DNA of 64,000 nt from Adiantum capillus-veneris (GCA_014529385.2 CM043960.1:33211396-33275395); one strand, 5' to 3'; positions 10,601 through 21,156 are shown, counted from the stretch's first letter. Notes: generated from the sequence alone by a model not told the origin. A program made the numbers and translations.

Positions 10601-11083
10601 GTTAGGATGTGGAAGGCACAAGAAATTTTGCAAAGAAGCCAACCCACTTGGCTGAACTACCCAAAGCTGCCGGGCATGAAGGAAGGTGAGAGAATAAGTG
10701 TCCAATACATGGTGAAAACCCTAACGGGCGCCATAAAGTTGTTCACTGGCTCACCTGACCTTATATGCATTATGATGAGGAAAATCTGCAGAACCATTTT
10801 AGCAGTGTTCTAGACCTTCAAGCCAGGCCAGGTGACCGACAACATATTCTTCTTCCAAGATACATACAGATGTGCCTATGATCTGTCAGGTCAGCCTTCC
10901 AAGGAGGTGATACATGCGCTGTATCAAAGAATCATGTTTCTACCATCCTATCACCTCAAGGCTTTTGAAGAAGCATTCTATACAGGGTTCTTCACCATGA
11001 ATACAAACATCTTTGGCCCAACAATGCTGAACCTACATGCCAGCTACGAATCACTGCTAAAGATGCGGGAAACGATAAGATGA
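7657..11083 (+). pseudogene. Large extra ORF of Pal1, about 1,140 codons, broken
   Basis: The reading runs from ATG 7657 in one frame to 9504 with a TAA at 8911-8913, shifts frame near 9492, shifts again near 10064, and ends at 11083 with a TAG at 10811-10813. Removing those four lesions conceptually gives one long protein. Its N-terminal 290 residues are globular (blocks VWEFVTSIKEDG and ERVVAHALDLSNEGD). Then come a basic PKKKKGKK stretch near residue 306, resembling a nuclear signal, a Pro/Ser-rich linker, a long Glu/Lys/Gln coiled coil (about 9390-10060) and a Trp-rich C-terminal domain (10300-11080). The WEF...ALDL pattern faintly recalls plant transposon-associated domains, which I cannot verify. 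It sits where Athila/Tat elements carry an extra or envelope-like ORF, but I see no signal peptide or clear membrane segment. Function unknown. Confidence 0.7.
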
Positions 11084-11099
11084 AGCATCCGATCAAGGC

Positions 11100-11134
11100 C
11101 ATGTCGGGGACGACATGAGCAAGGAGGGGGGGAG
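11100..11134 (+). promoter_or_regulatory. Hairpin and 3' polypurine tract of Pal1
   Basis: CATGTCG-GGGA-CGACATG (11100-11117) is a perfect 7-bp stem. It is followed by AGCAAGGAGGGGGGAG, a polypurine tract ending directly at the LTR. The tract would prime plus-strand DNA synthesis. Equivalent hairpins stand before the tracts of Chr1, Wpk3 and Pal2. Confidence 0.85.
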
Positions 11135-12067
11135 TGTTAGAAGCTGGACACACCCCACGGCTGTAACTACTCGGAGGTCTATTATTTTTTGTAATTATTC
11201 ATTCATTGAGGGAAACCTGATTTTCCACCTTGTAATTATTGGGACTTACAGAAGTTTCCAGATTGTATACCAGTTTTGATAGTTAGATTGAGTAGATGGT
11301 TGATTTTGGAACTATAGGGTTTGAGAAATTGTAAGGTATATATACCACTTTTTGACCTTAATGAAAAACCTTTTGTCATTTCAAAAACAAGTTTGAAGTC
11401 TGTGAGTGAGCGTACTGTGTACGAGAGAGAGTGTGTGAGCTTCATCTTGACGCTACGTGTGCTCCGGTGGTCGGAATTGAGTGCGGAGAAGTGCAGCGTG
11501 TTGCCTCGACGAGAGCTACGCGCCGATACCTACATTGCGCGCGTACGGTCTGGTCTTGCGAGCTCCTTCTATGAGCTTCATCGAGTGTTTGGGTGAGTAT
11601 ACGTTGTCCGATTTTGCATCGCAGCATATCCACGCGTTCACATTGAGTAGAACTACACATTAGGCACTTTAGATTTCGGAAACGAAGACCTGCAGATTTT
11701 GGCCAGACATCCTACGTGTTTCTGCACCGGGTGTTTTGGGTCTGGATTTTGGTTCATAGACCCTAGGGAGAGCGACCTATTGGTATTGGTAGGGTCTCCT
11801 TCAAGTTCTATGGTGTTTCGAGATTGTTTGATGGGTGTTCAGCTCTAGAAAGCATTGTAGGAAGTTTCCTCTTATGCACTCTTAAAGGCTGTGACTTAGA
11901 CAATTGGTAGAGACCTTTGTAGGAATTAGTTAGGAGGCGGTCGAGTGTAGGTTGACACCTTATGCTTGCTTCCACGCGCTAGCGGGTCGAGCTTCGTCCT
12001 CAGCTGACATTACATGCTAGGTGAGTTCTCGCTGTGCTGACGTCCGTCGCGGCGTATCCGTCCAACA
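11135..12067 (+). repeat. 3' LTR of Pal1 (933 bp)
   Basis: It begins TGTTAG right after the polypurine tract and ends CCAACA, giving TG...CA ends. A TATATATA box lies at 11337-11344 within the 12-bp palindrome GGTATATATACC. A half copy of the Pal1 palindrome (AGACATCCTACGTG) is at 11705-11718. The next bases, GAGAGCTAGCAGG, match Chr1 LTR sequence near 19436, so the boundary is fixed by comparison. Confidence 0.88.
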
Positions 12068-12943
12068 GAGAGCTAGCAGGGAATGAGGATAGGGAAGAGG
12101 AAGAAGAAACATTTAATAGGAGAAAGAATTAGTTCCTCCCTTATCATAACTCTTCTTGCTAGCATACATAATAGCATAGTAAGGAAGATGGAGAGATGGC
12201 AAGCTCAAGCATTGAAGCATGGCTCTTGGTTGGATTTGCACTCCATAGCCAAGAGTGTTGGTGTAGGCTCTCAACTTCTCAAGGAGCTTGGAGAAGGAGA
12301 TGGAGCTCTTGCACTTTGCATAGCACACAATGAGAGTGTTTGTGAGTGTGTGTGGGTGAGTATACCCGCTAAGCAACCCCCTAGCTTGCTTGGGTCGACC
12401 CCCCTTGTAGCTCATGCTTGAAGCTCATTGGAGCCCTCCAGGCCTAGCCAATCACAAGCAGGAGGCATTACAAGCAGCAAGGGATGCCTTGGGACAAGTG
12501 TCCCCCTTTCCCCTTTGAGAGAGAGGACTTGATAAATCCAAAAACAATTAGATAATTCAAGTAATTTATCATTGGACCCCTTTTAAGCTTGGCCAATAGG
12601 ATTCAAGCACCTCATGAAGGTAGCATGGGTAGGAGATTGACATGTGTCCTTGCTGCCTCTTAAGGCTTGGGGTTACCTTGAGTGTGTGTGTGTGTGTGTG
12701 TGTGTTCTCTCGCTAACCCCTACAATATGGGCTCGCCCCTCTTATGTAGGGCTCCTTTTTGACTTTAGGTGCTCAAACACCTTACTCATTAAGTATGACA
12801 AAGCACTTCTATCTTGGGGGTGTTCTCACAAGCTTCTCAAGCAAGCATAAGAAAGCACCTCAAGCACCTTAGTCATCTAGCAGGTAGCATGGGTAGGAGA
12901 TTGACATGTGTCCTTGCTGCCTCTTAAGGCTTGGGGTTACCTT

Positions 12944-12976
<33 letters not shown>

Positions 12977-13465
12977 CTCTCGCTAACCCCTACAATATGG
13001 GCTCGCCCCTCTTATGTAGGGCTCCTTTTTGACTTTAGGTGCTCAAACACCTTACTCATTAAGTATGACAAAGCACTTCTATCTTGGGGGTGTTCTCACA
13101 AGCTTCTCAAGCAAGCATAAGAAAGCACCTCAAGCACCTTAGTCATCTAGCAGGACAAGCACCTCAAGCTGGGTCGGGTTCCCACCTCAAGCTCAGTCCT
13201 AGCTTACCTAAGGTCAAAGGAATTTTACACACATTATTGGAGGTATTTAATGAAGCTAACCCTAAGGTTTGATGCTCCATTGGTTAGCCTTGTTCTTTGA
13301 TAGACCATCTCTCATTTGGGACCCTTTACCATGGCCCCATGTTGAGATAGATCTATAAGCACATCTCAATATCTTAACTCTTGTTCTCGTTTATTCTCCC
13401 ACATTAAGTGATCAGGTTAACATGAGAAAATCATTTGGGTTGGTTAGATATTAGTTTTTATGACA
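12068..13465 (-). repeat. 3' LTR of Chr1, truncated by Pal1
   Basis: It matches the right LTR from about 19436 to 20711 and ends ...TTTTTATGACA, giving TGTCATAAAAAC as its start on the minus strand. It contains (GT)n tracts at about 12686-12704 and 12947-12974 and a private 264-bp tandem duplication. The remaining LTR part is separated by Pal1. Confidence 0.88.
12619..13152. repeat. 264-bp tandem duplication in the Chr1 3' LTR
   Basis: Units 12619-12882 and 12883-13152 are almost identical, both starting GGTAGCATGGGTAGGAG. They differ mainly in the length of the internal (GT)n run. The partner LTR has only one unit here, so the duplication arose after insertion. Confidence 0.88.
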
Positions 13466-13503
13466 TTACCTCACTCTTGAAATCATAATCGTCCTCGACT
13501 ATG
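13466..13503 (-). promoter_or_regulatory. Polypurine tract and hairpin of Chr1
   Basis: On the minus strand CATAGTC-GAGGAC-GATTATG (13484-13503) forms a 7-bp stem with one G.U pair. It is followed by TTTCAAGAGTGAGGTAA, the plus-strand primer tract, which abuts the LTR start TGTCAT. Confidence 0.7.
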
Positions 13504-13825
13504 AGGTAGAAGAGATAAAGCCTTAGTCATTAGTCAATCTTACTTAGCGGGTAGAGGATCCCTTTTTACTCTACGACATCTTTCCAAAGATGGATGACTA
13601 ATCCATTTGGTGCTTGGGAGACATAGTTGCCGCAAGCATGTCTACTCTTTAGTCCATTTCATTCTCCCAAAGTAGAGTGACAAATTCTACTTGGTGTTTG
13701 AGAGACGTTGTCATCACAAACATGATTCTAAGCATGCATACTAGTTAAATTTGTGCACAATTAAAAAGGGAATTAGTCTTATAAGACAAAAACATGAGTC
13801 ATTTAAAAGAAATTTGTACATTTGC

Positions 13826-15300
13826 TTACTCTAATGTAGCATTGTAAGCATTCACAAGGTTCATACTATCCTTAAGATGTATTCCTTGCATCCATCTAGC
13901 ATCTTCAAAAGGATAATTTTTGAATTTAATAAGATACTGTCGGATAATCTTACCATGTCGTAGTACCTTATTTTCATGTCGAAGGATAGCTTCGAGTTGT
14001 AGCACCTCTTCTTGGTCTTCAACTTTGGGAGGGTCTTCAATAATTGGTTCACTTGGTGGCTCTCCTTTGTAGGGCTTGAGTAGGCTCACATGAAAAGCAT
14101 TGTGTATGAGCCAATGGTTGGGCAATTTGAGTTAGTAAGCCATCTCATTGATGGGCTTCAAGATTTGGAAAGGACCATAGTATCTTTTTGCTAGCTTAGC
14201 ATAATACTTTTGATGGCCCATAGGATTTTTGCCCGTCGTTTGCCTTAATCGAGCCTTAGGAAACTTAAGTAAAACCCAATCATTTTCTTTGAACGTTAAG
14301 GCTCTTCTGTGCTTGTCAGCAGTAGCTTTTTTCCTTTGTTGAGAGATGGATATAGCCTCCTTAATCTTTTGAAAATATTCTTGTAGGTCACAGCTATACT
14401 CATCGGGGACGAAGATCTTTCCATGTACTTTGAGTAGCAAGGGACTTTTAGGTCTTCCCTCAATGATCTCAAAAGGTGCTTTTCCCATAGAAGTATGTAC
14501 AATATTATTGTAGGCATATTCTGCAAGAGGTAAGTACTTTTCCCATTGTGAGCGTTGATCTACTTTGGTAACATAAGTCTTGAGTAGATCGAGTATCATA
14601 AGATTGGCTATCTCACTTTGGCCATCCATTTGTGGGTGATAGGCCAAAGAGAAATTCAATCTTGTTCCTGGATTTTCAAAGAGACCTTTCTAAAAATTAT
14701 TGGTCATTCTAGGATTTTTATCTGACACGATGAATGTTGGTAATCCATGATGTTTGAAAATCTGAGATATGAAGAGAGTTGCCATTTGGTGTGCCTTAAT
14801 AGTCTTTTTGACAGGAATAAAGTGTGCTTGCTTGCTAAACCTGTCGACTATTGTCCATATTCCTGTATTCCCATGGATAGACTTGGGTAATCCAAAGATG
14901 AAATCCATGGATATACTCTTCGATGGTGAATTTGGGATAGGCAATGGCTGGAGTAATCCAGGTTGCTTCCCTCTATCATATTTGGTCTTTTGGCATACTA
15001 CACATTTTGAAACATACTCTTGTATGTCCACTTTCATGGTAGGCCAATAGAAATACGTCTCTACTCCTCGGAGAGTAGGTTGAATACCTCTATGTGCCGC
15101 ATAGGGAGGAGCATGGGATTCATACATAACTTTCTCACGAAGGGAATGGGTAACACATAGCCTATTTCCGTGGAGAAGATAACCATCCTTCAAGGTGAAT
15201 GGGTTCCTTTTTCTTCCCTAAAGCAAGGGCTGACATTATGTCTCTAAAAATAGGGTCAGTAGCATACTCATCTATCATAGAAGATAAATCATTGTGAGTA
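13826..15300 (-). pseudogene. Chr1 integrase with chromodomain-like tail, broken
   Basis: On the minus strand: a zinc-finger region (YESHAPPYAAH ... CVVCQKTK), the core Asp in SMDFIFGLP, the second Asp in VSDKNPRM, and the core Glu in HPQMDGQSEI. Later come the GPFQIL block and HNAFHVSLLKPY. The last 60 residues (EAILRHE ... QYLIKFKNYPFEDARWM) match the pattern of a chromodomain, which in plant chromoviruses directs integration to particular chromatin. The order is known for chromoviral integrase. A frameshift near 14660-14690 splits the core, and a stop lies between the HNAF block and the body (about 14130). Confidence 0.8.
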
Positions 15301-15319
15301 GCTATAGACACCACATTAA

Positions 15320-16510
15320 CTTTTGGTCGTCGTGAAAGTACATAGGCTGCTTGATTGTGTTTACCAGCAATGTGAGCAATATGAAAATTAAATTGCGAAA
15401 GAAAATTTTCCTACCTCATTTGTTTGTCGGAGAGCTTGGTTTGTGTCATGAAATACTTGAGACTTTGGTGGTTGGTTCATAGGATAAATGGAGTCCCCAA
15501 TAGGTAGTGCTTCCATGTGTCTAGGGCATGTAGAACAACTAAAAGCTCTTTCTCATAAATGCCCAATAATCGTTCATTATTATTGAGCCTTCGGCTCTCA
15601 TATGCTATGGAATGCCCTTCTTGAAGCAAAACTACAACAAGGCAATCACCACAAGCATCACATTGGACCTCAAATGGATTTGAGAGATCCGGAAGCACGA
15701 GGACTGGTTGGGAAGTAAGCTTCTCTTTGAGCTTATCAAAAGCATTTTGCTCCTTAGCAGTCCATACATACTTAACGTTCTTCTTAGTTAAGTCGTGTAG
15801 TGGTCCTGCTACTTGAGAGAATTTTGCTATGAAGCGTCTATAATATGCGCACATACCAATAAATCTTCTTAGCTCCTGTAGATTCCTTGGGTTAGGCCAC
15901 GCTTTTATTACCTCTAACTTTGATGGATGTATTTAATCTCTCGAAGGAAAAATTCGCTTTTCTTTTGGTTGAGAAAAAGCTTATTCTCCCTCAATGCTTG
16001 AAATATCACTTGGAGATGTTGCTTATGTTCCTCGAAAGACTTGGAGTAGATGATGATACCATCAAAGAACACTCCAATGAATTTACGATAAGGTCTAAAA
16101 ATATTCTCCATTAGACGATTGAACGTAGCAGGTGCATTAGTCAAGCTAAAAGGCATGACTAAATATTCATAAAGACCAAATGTTGTGCAAACCACGGTCT
16201 TTAGTATATCTTCATCCACTATCCTTATTTGATGATAGCCACTTTTAAGTTGAATCCTACTAAAGTAGGTAGAGCCTTGTAGCTTATCAAACAAATCTTC
16301 TACCCGAGGCACGGGAAATCTGTTTTTGATAGTGATATGGTTTAGTGCTCGATAGTCCACACACATACGGTATGTACCATCTTTCTTTTGCACTAAAAGG
16401 ACTGGAGAGCAAAAGGGAGAGGAACTAGGCCTCACCATCCCTTTGTCTATCAATTCCTGTACTTGCCTCATGATCTCCTCTTGTTGAGCTTGTGAGACTC
16501 GATAAGGAGG
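15320..16510 (-). pseudogene. Chr1 reverse transcriptase and RNase H, broken
   Basis: RT motifs appear in order: [65 protein letters not shown], and VFFDGIIIYSKS. The last normally reads FFDD; here the second Asp is Gly (codon at 16058-16060). The first catalytic Asp is also lost: FSRIQL where FxxxDL is usual. RNase H follows (CDACGD; YEKELL). Frameshifts lie near 15860-15910 and 15475. The enzyme could not have polymerised DNA in this form. Pal2 carries a close relative of this region with the same FFDG change. Confidence 0.82.
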
Positions 16511-17262
16511 CTTGTTAGGCGGTGAGCTTCCTGGAAGGAGCTCAATGAGATGGTCATCATCCGCTCGTTTTGGGGTAAGTCCATAGGGATATCATCGATG
16601 AACACATCTTGGAATCCTTTTAGAAAATTAAACAAGTCTAACTCTTCTTGATTCCTACCATTTATGTTTGATGAAACATTAGGATCTTTTAGAGACTCTT
16701 TGACAAAAATCATGTACGCAGAAACTGAGCTCTTCATTGACTTATTAAAAGCATGAGGATTTAAAAGTGGAATAGTGCGACCATGCTCACTAGCATCTAT
16801 ATACATGTTCTTTCCCCTGTAAGTGAAGTAGATTCTCCTTTCAAGGAAATTCATATTGGCAACCATGAGATCAAACCATGGCGCCCCTAGGATAGCATCC
16901 TCATGTTGGAGAGGAGAGATGAGGAATTCTTCTTTGTAGACATAGCTTTTGACATGAAGCCTCAACTTCCCAATCAAGGGAATAATGGAGGCTTGTTGTC
17001 CCTTGAAAGTTGCATCAGCCATTAGCATATCTCCCATCTCGAAAGCTTGAATGCCCAACTTGGTGGCCAACTTCGTTGATATGAAGTTGTGAGTAGAGCC
17101 AGGGTCAAACAAGATAAAGGCATCATGCTCTCTTACCTTTTCCCAAGCATAGGAAAGTGATGATCCTTTGCAATGAGCATCCTCTTTTGGAGCTTCGATG
17201 GTGGAAGCCCTAGGAGTCTCATTGCGAGTATTCTTCTTGGGGCAAGAATGATAGCCATGTCC
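16500..17262 (-). pseudogene. Chr1 aspartic protease region
   Basis: The segment contains FDPGSTHNFIST, the Asp-x-Gly-Ser/Thr active site in a common plant Ty3 form, and later AILGAPWFDL, the second conserved ILG motif. It follows the zinc knuckle and precedes RT, as expected for a gag-pol polyprotein. The frame is lost just before RT (about 16510). Role: cutting the polyprotein. Confidence 0.75.
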
Positions 17263-18654
17263 TTGCTCCCCACTTGAAACACTTATGGTCCTTGTGAAAA
17301 GCTTAAAGATCTTCAGGAGAGAGTTTGTTTTTACCTCTGTAAACTCCCTTCTCCTTGGACCGATTGTTGTTGTTGTTGGAAGTGCCTTGGGAAGAATTTT
17401 GAACATTGGTTTTCCCCTTTGCATCATTTTTGCCTTTGTTGTCCATGGGATTGACATTATGTCTAGCCCCTTGACGGAAATTGATGTGTGACGCAACCAT
17501 GGTGTGATGGATTCCTTCGCTAATAGTACCAGGCCGTTGAGAGTTGATGTATTTGGCCATCTCTTCACGTAATCCCGCACATAATTGCTGCGTTTGCTTG
17601 GCAAAGTCTATCTTTTGAAAGACAGTACCCTTGAGATGTAAATCCAAAAACTTGTCTCCCCATACTTGTGGATAGACTCATGAGAGAGAAGCTTCAAGCT
17701 CCACCATTCGGTAAGCACTTTGTCCTTTGCATCGCTTGCAAGGAATTGCTTCATGATGGAAACTCGTAGAGTTTTCCATGTCTTTGGGGCTTCGCCATTG
17801 CCACGGAGGCTAGCCCACCATTGACCATCTGATTTTTTAAAGTGCGTAGCTACATGGCGTAGCTTTGAGTACTCCATAAAGCCCTCACCTCCAAGCTACA
17901 TGGCGTAGCTTGGAGGACTCCATAAAGCCCCCATCTCCAAAGGCCGCATGAAATTGATGGATGAAGGCCAACACTTTGTCAGTAGCACCAAAGGTGCCAT
18001 CATAGGTGAGAAAAGAGATACTCTTTCCCCCCTCCTTGAAATTCTTTAGCTTTCGTGACCTTTGCCATGCAGGGAATGATTTGCGATGTCCTCCCCTCTT
18101 GTATTCTCTAGGAGAATAGCCATAGCTTTTGTCGGAAAAGGAGGAAGGTGAAGCAGAAGGAGAAGAGGGTGACCTCTTCCTAGCCCTTTTCTTCCTTTGT
18201 TTCCTCTCTTCCCTTTCGGATTGACGAGGAGAAGGACTATGTGTTGATCTTTTCCTCTTGGTAGGAGTGGGCGATCGTCTAGACCGCCGTTTTTGTCGAG
18301 CCACATCTTCAGAGGAACTTAAACTTTCATTGCTTTCTTGCTCTTTGGATTCCTCCTCTCAAATGGGAGAGAGTCTTCTTTAGGGGTCTCTTCAAGAGGC
18401 CTCCTAAGATCTCTCTCCTCTTGGAGAGGAAGGGAAATTCCATAAGCACGAAGTTGTTGAGTAACTTCGGCTTACAAAGCAAGGTTTCCCATAGCTTGTT
18501 GCAACCTAGTGACGAGATAATTCACAAACATGGGAGCATCATCATTAGCACCTTCATGTGCAAAATCAAAGCTATCAATGTTCATTCTACTCTCTTGATT
18601 ATTGTCAGCCATGTTAACAAAATTTATGTATGTACTTAGTGTATGCTTTGGCAA
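17243..18654 (-). pseudogene. Chr1 gag with zinc knuckle, broken
   Basis: The start is MADNNQESRMN (18654). An Arg/Ser/Lys-rich stretch (18300-18100) follows, then a gag domain (FLTYDG, WWASLRGN, MKQFLASD; 17610-18010), and a CCHC knuckle near 17240-17270 (GEQGHGYHSCPKK). One base is missing inside the knuckle, which shifts the frame between its second Cys and Gly. Stops also occur near 18470 and 18330, and a 46-bp tandem duplication at 17848-17939 shifts the frame again. Capsid and RNA-binding roles are those of the family. Confidence 0.75.
17848..17939. repeat. 46-bp tandem duplication in Chr1 gag
   Basis: Units 17848-17893 and 17894-17939 both read AGCTACATGGCGTAGCTT and on through CTCCATAAAGCCC. 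As 46 is not a multiple of three, it shifts the gag frame. Confidence 0.85.
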
Positions 18655-19013
18655 TTCAAAACCTTAGTTGCCACTCCTCTTAGCCTTTGAAAATTGGCTC
18701 TTAAGTATCTACACCCACGACTCAAAGTGGTTAATTATAGAGAGTAGAGGAGTAGGTCTAACATAGCGGAGTTTCCGAGGGCTAGATCCTTTCAGACTTC
18801 TTATGGCTCAATAATGATGAAGCCGTAGGCAAGTCTAAAAAGACTCCATTATTAAGTCCAAAGCTCCCGAGGTGTGCACCATATCCCACATAGTGGGCTC
18901 AACAAAACCGATAATAGATCCTAGTTCCACTTACCCTAATATAATTAACAACTTCAACCATTTATAGGCTACTTAAGGACCTCTCTTCTTAAGCAAGAAA
19001 AGAGAAACCAAAT

Positions 19014-19025
19014 GCTCTGATACCA
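19014..19025 (-). promoter_or_regulatory. Primer binding site of Chr1 (Met-initiator type)
   Basis: Minus strand TGGTATCAGAGC is the usual site pairing with the 3' end of plant initiator Met tRNA. One base separates it from the LTR end. It primes minus-strand DNA synthesis. Confidence 0.92.
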
Positions 19026-19026
19026 A

Positions 19027-20711
19027 TGTAATGGAATTGGCCTATTTAACTTGAGAGTAGTGAAAATTAATGAGAGTACTTTTGAGAAATGACTTTGTGA
19101 GCATAGAGGGTGAACATAATTGAAGATAGCAACATAAACATAGCAATTAGTTAACTTGGCATGAGCAATACTTTTGCAAGAGAGAGAATTTAGAGAACAT
19201 GACAATAGTTGAGGACCGGATTTATGTGGAGCCGATCTCCCCTCCAACAGGCATTTGTATTATGATTTCTCCCATTAAGAGAGACTTGTTACAATACAAT
19301 ATTTGTGTTCCTTGTGACCTAGGTGATGCAATGAATATGGAAAGCTTCATGCATCACAAGCATAACATAAACTTGAAGAAAGCTTTAACTATCCCAAGCC
19401 TCAGTCCCAAAACCTCAAACACCTTCAAAGGTGGAGAGAGCTAGCAGGGAATGAGGGTAGGGAAGAGGAAGAAGAAACATTTAATAGGAGAAAGAATTAG
19501 TTCCTCACTTATCATTACTCTTCTTGCTAGCATACATAATAGCATAGTAATGAAGATGGAGAAGATGACAAGCTCAAGCATTGAATCATGTCTCTTGGTT
19601 GGATTTGCACTCCATAGCCAAGAGTGCTGGTGTAGGCTCTCAACTTCTCAAGGAGCTTGGAGAAGGAGATGGAGCTCTTGCACTTTGCATAGCACACAAT
19701 GAGAGTGTTTGTGAGTGTGTGTGGGTGAGTATACCCGCTAAGCAACCCCCTAGCTTTCTTGGGTCTACCCCCCCTTGTAGCTCATGCTTGAAGCTCATTG
19801 GAGCCCTCCAGGCCTAGCCAATCACAAGCAGGAGGCATTACAAGCAGCAAGGGTAGCCTTGGGACAATGAGAGTGTTTGTGAGTGTGTGTGGGTGAGTAT
19901 ACCACCTAAGCAACCCCCTAGCTTGTTTGGGTCTACCCCCCCTTGTAGCTCATGCTTGAAGCTCATTGGAGCCCTCCAGGCCTAGCCAATCACAAGCAGG
20001 AGGCATTACAAGCAGCAAGGGTAGCCTTGGGACAAGTGTCCCCCTTTCCCCTTTGCGAGAGAGGACTTGATAAATGCAAAAATATTAGATAATTCAAGTA
20101 ATTTATCATTGGACCCCTTTTAAGCTTGGCCAATAGGATTCAAGCACCTCGTGAAGGTAGCATGGGAAGGAGCTTGACATATGTCCTTGCTGCCTCTTAA
20201 GGCTTGGGGTTACCTTGAGTGTGTGTGTGTGTGTGTGGGTGTTCTCTCACTAGCCCCTACAATATGGGCTCTCCCCCTCTTATGTAGGGCTCTTTTTGAC
20301 TTTAGGTGCTCAAACGCCTTACTCATCAAGCATGACAAAGCACTTAGCTTCTCAAGCAATCATAACAAAGCATCTCAAGCACCTTAGTTATCCAGCAGGA
20401 CAAGCACCTCAAGCTGGGTTGGGTTCCCACCTCAAGATCAGCCCTAGCTTACCTAAGGTCAAAGAAATTTTACACACATTATTGGAGGTCTTTAATGAAG
20501 CTAACCCTAAGGTCTTATGCTCCATTGGTTATCCTTGTTCTTTGATAGACCATCTCTCATTTGGGCCCCTTTACCATTGGCCCCGTGTTGAGATATATCT
20601 ATAAGCACATCTCAATATCTTAACCCTTGTTCCTGTTTATTCTCCCACATTAAGTGATCACTTTAATATGAGAAAATCATTTGGGTTGGTTAGATATTAG
20701 TTTTTATGACA
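19027..20711 (-). repeat. 5' LTR of Chr1 (1,685 bp)
   Basis: It is bounded by the primer site at 19026 and by the end TTTTTATGACA at 20711, giving TGTCAT...ATTACA on the minus strand. It matches 12068-13465 and, in opposite orientation, 49639-50949 plus 62919-63225. It holds a private 168-bp tandem duplication. Confidence 0.9.
19696..20035. repeat. 168-bp tandem duplication in the Chr1 5' LTR
   Basis: ACAATGAGAGTGTTTGTGAG begins both units, at 19696 and 19864. The left LTR has one unit. Thus the two LTRs were rearranged independently. Confidence 0.85.
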
Positions 20712-20923
20712 CATTTCTTCAAATGTAAAGATATAAAATCATCCACAAAGATGGCCAAAAACTTGTGCAAGAACTCAATGAAGATCTGTCAGAAAAATCT
20801 AATACTTACTTTTAGATTCAATGGAATTTAGTTATGAAAGGAGAGATTTTTCCTTAAGAGAAAGATAGAGCAGAGACTATAGGTTGTGTTGGGCTGGTTT
20901 CTTTACACATTTACACATTAAAA
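20712..20923 (-). pseudogene. Possible Ty3 reverse transcriptase remnant
   Basis: The minus strand of 20712-20800 reads FIEFLHKFLAIFVDDFIS, close in form to the Ty3 RT catalytic block (F/Y-V-D-D). It lies immediately outside the Chr1 5' LTR, so it may be the DNA into which Chr1 inserted. Only about 30 residues are recognisable; the rest of the stretch up to the CopB LTR shows nothing. Confidence 0.35.
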
Positions 20924-21156
20924 TGTTGGAAATAGGGTTGCAGGGAAACACACACACAGCTTGGAAAAGACGAAGGAAGCTCAAGGCACACAATAGAGAG
21001 TAGTATTACTTGGTGTGCGATGGAAAGATAAGTTAGCCTTAGAGTTATGGGTGTATATACAATGCAGGGGGGGAAAAACCTCCTAGTGAGGGAAAAAATG
21101 CCCCTAACGGCCCAAAGTGTGTTCACACACATCACTACCACATGTATATGGTAACA
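20924..21156 (-). repeat. 3' LTR of CopB (233 bp)
   Basis: TGTTGGAAATAGGG at the left end and GGTAACA at the right end. The minus strand just upstream gives CCAGGGGGAATT, the polypurine tract. Confidence 0.88.

Larger units (their letters stand above)
1..12067 (+). mobile_element. Pal1: giant Ty3-like LTR retrotransposon, 3' portion
   Basis: The window opens inside this element; its 5' LTR and primer site lie upstream and are not seen. In order it shows a leader with palindromes, gag (1245-3200), an integrase C-terminal stub (3220-3741), a retropepsin-like ORF with W-x-P-K motifs (3747-4820), a non-coding spacer, a second palindrome array, a large broken extra ORF (7657-11083), a hairpin plus polypurine tract, and a 3' LTR (11135-12067). 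No reverse transcriptase or RNase H is present, so this copy is non-autonomous. The LTR ends exactly where Chr1 LTR sequence starts, so Pal1 inserted into that LTR. An extra 3' ORF is known in Tat/Athila-type plant Ty3 elements; placing Pal1 in that group is inference. Confidence 0.85.
12068..20711 (-). mobile_element. Chr1: chromodomain Ty3 retrotransposon, decayed
   Basis: Reading on the minus strand: 5' LTR (19027-20711), primer site (19014-19025), gag, protease, RT, RNase H, integrase with a chromodomain-like tail, polypurine tract and 3' LTR (12068-13465). The left LTR is cut by Pal1; its missing outer part must lie beyond the window. All genes are present in canonical Ty3 order, but each is broken by frameshifts or stops, and the RT catalytic residues are altered. 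It is one of the oldest layers here. Confidence 0.88.

Noticed and set aside
11150-11350. Pal1 3' extra ORF as a true envelope gene
   Set aside because: No signal peptide, membrane anchor or glycoprotein pattern can be seen; position alone is not enough.
11442-11663. Overlapping ORFs in the Pal1 LTR
   Set aside because: They lie in the GC-richer transcribed part of the LTR and resemble no protein.
12644-13120. Paired 68-70 aa Cys-Val repeat ORFs as duplicated small genes
   Set aside because: They lie in the tandemly duplicated Chr1 LTR and translate a (GT)n run.
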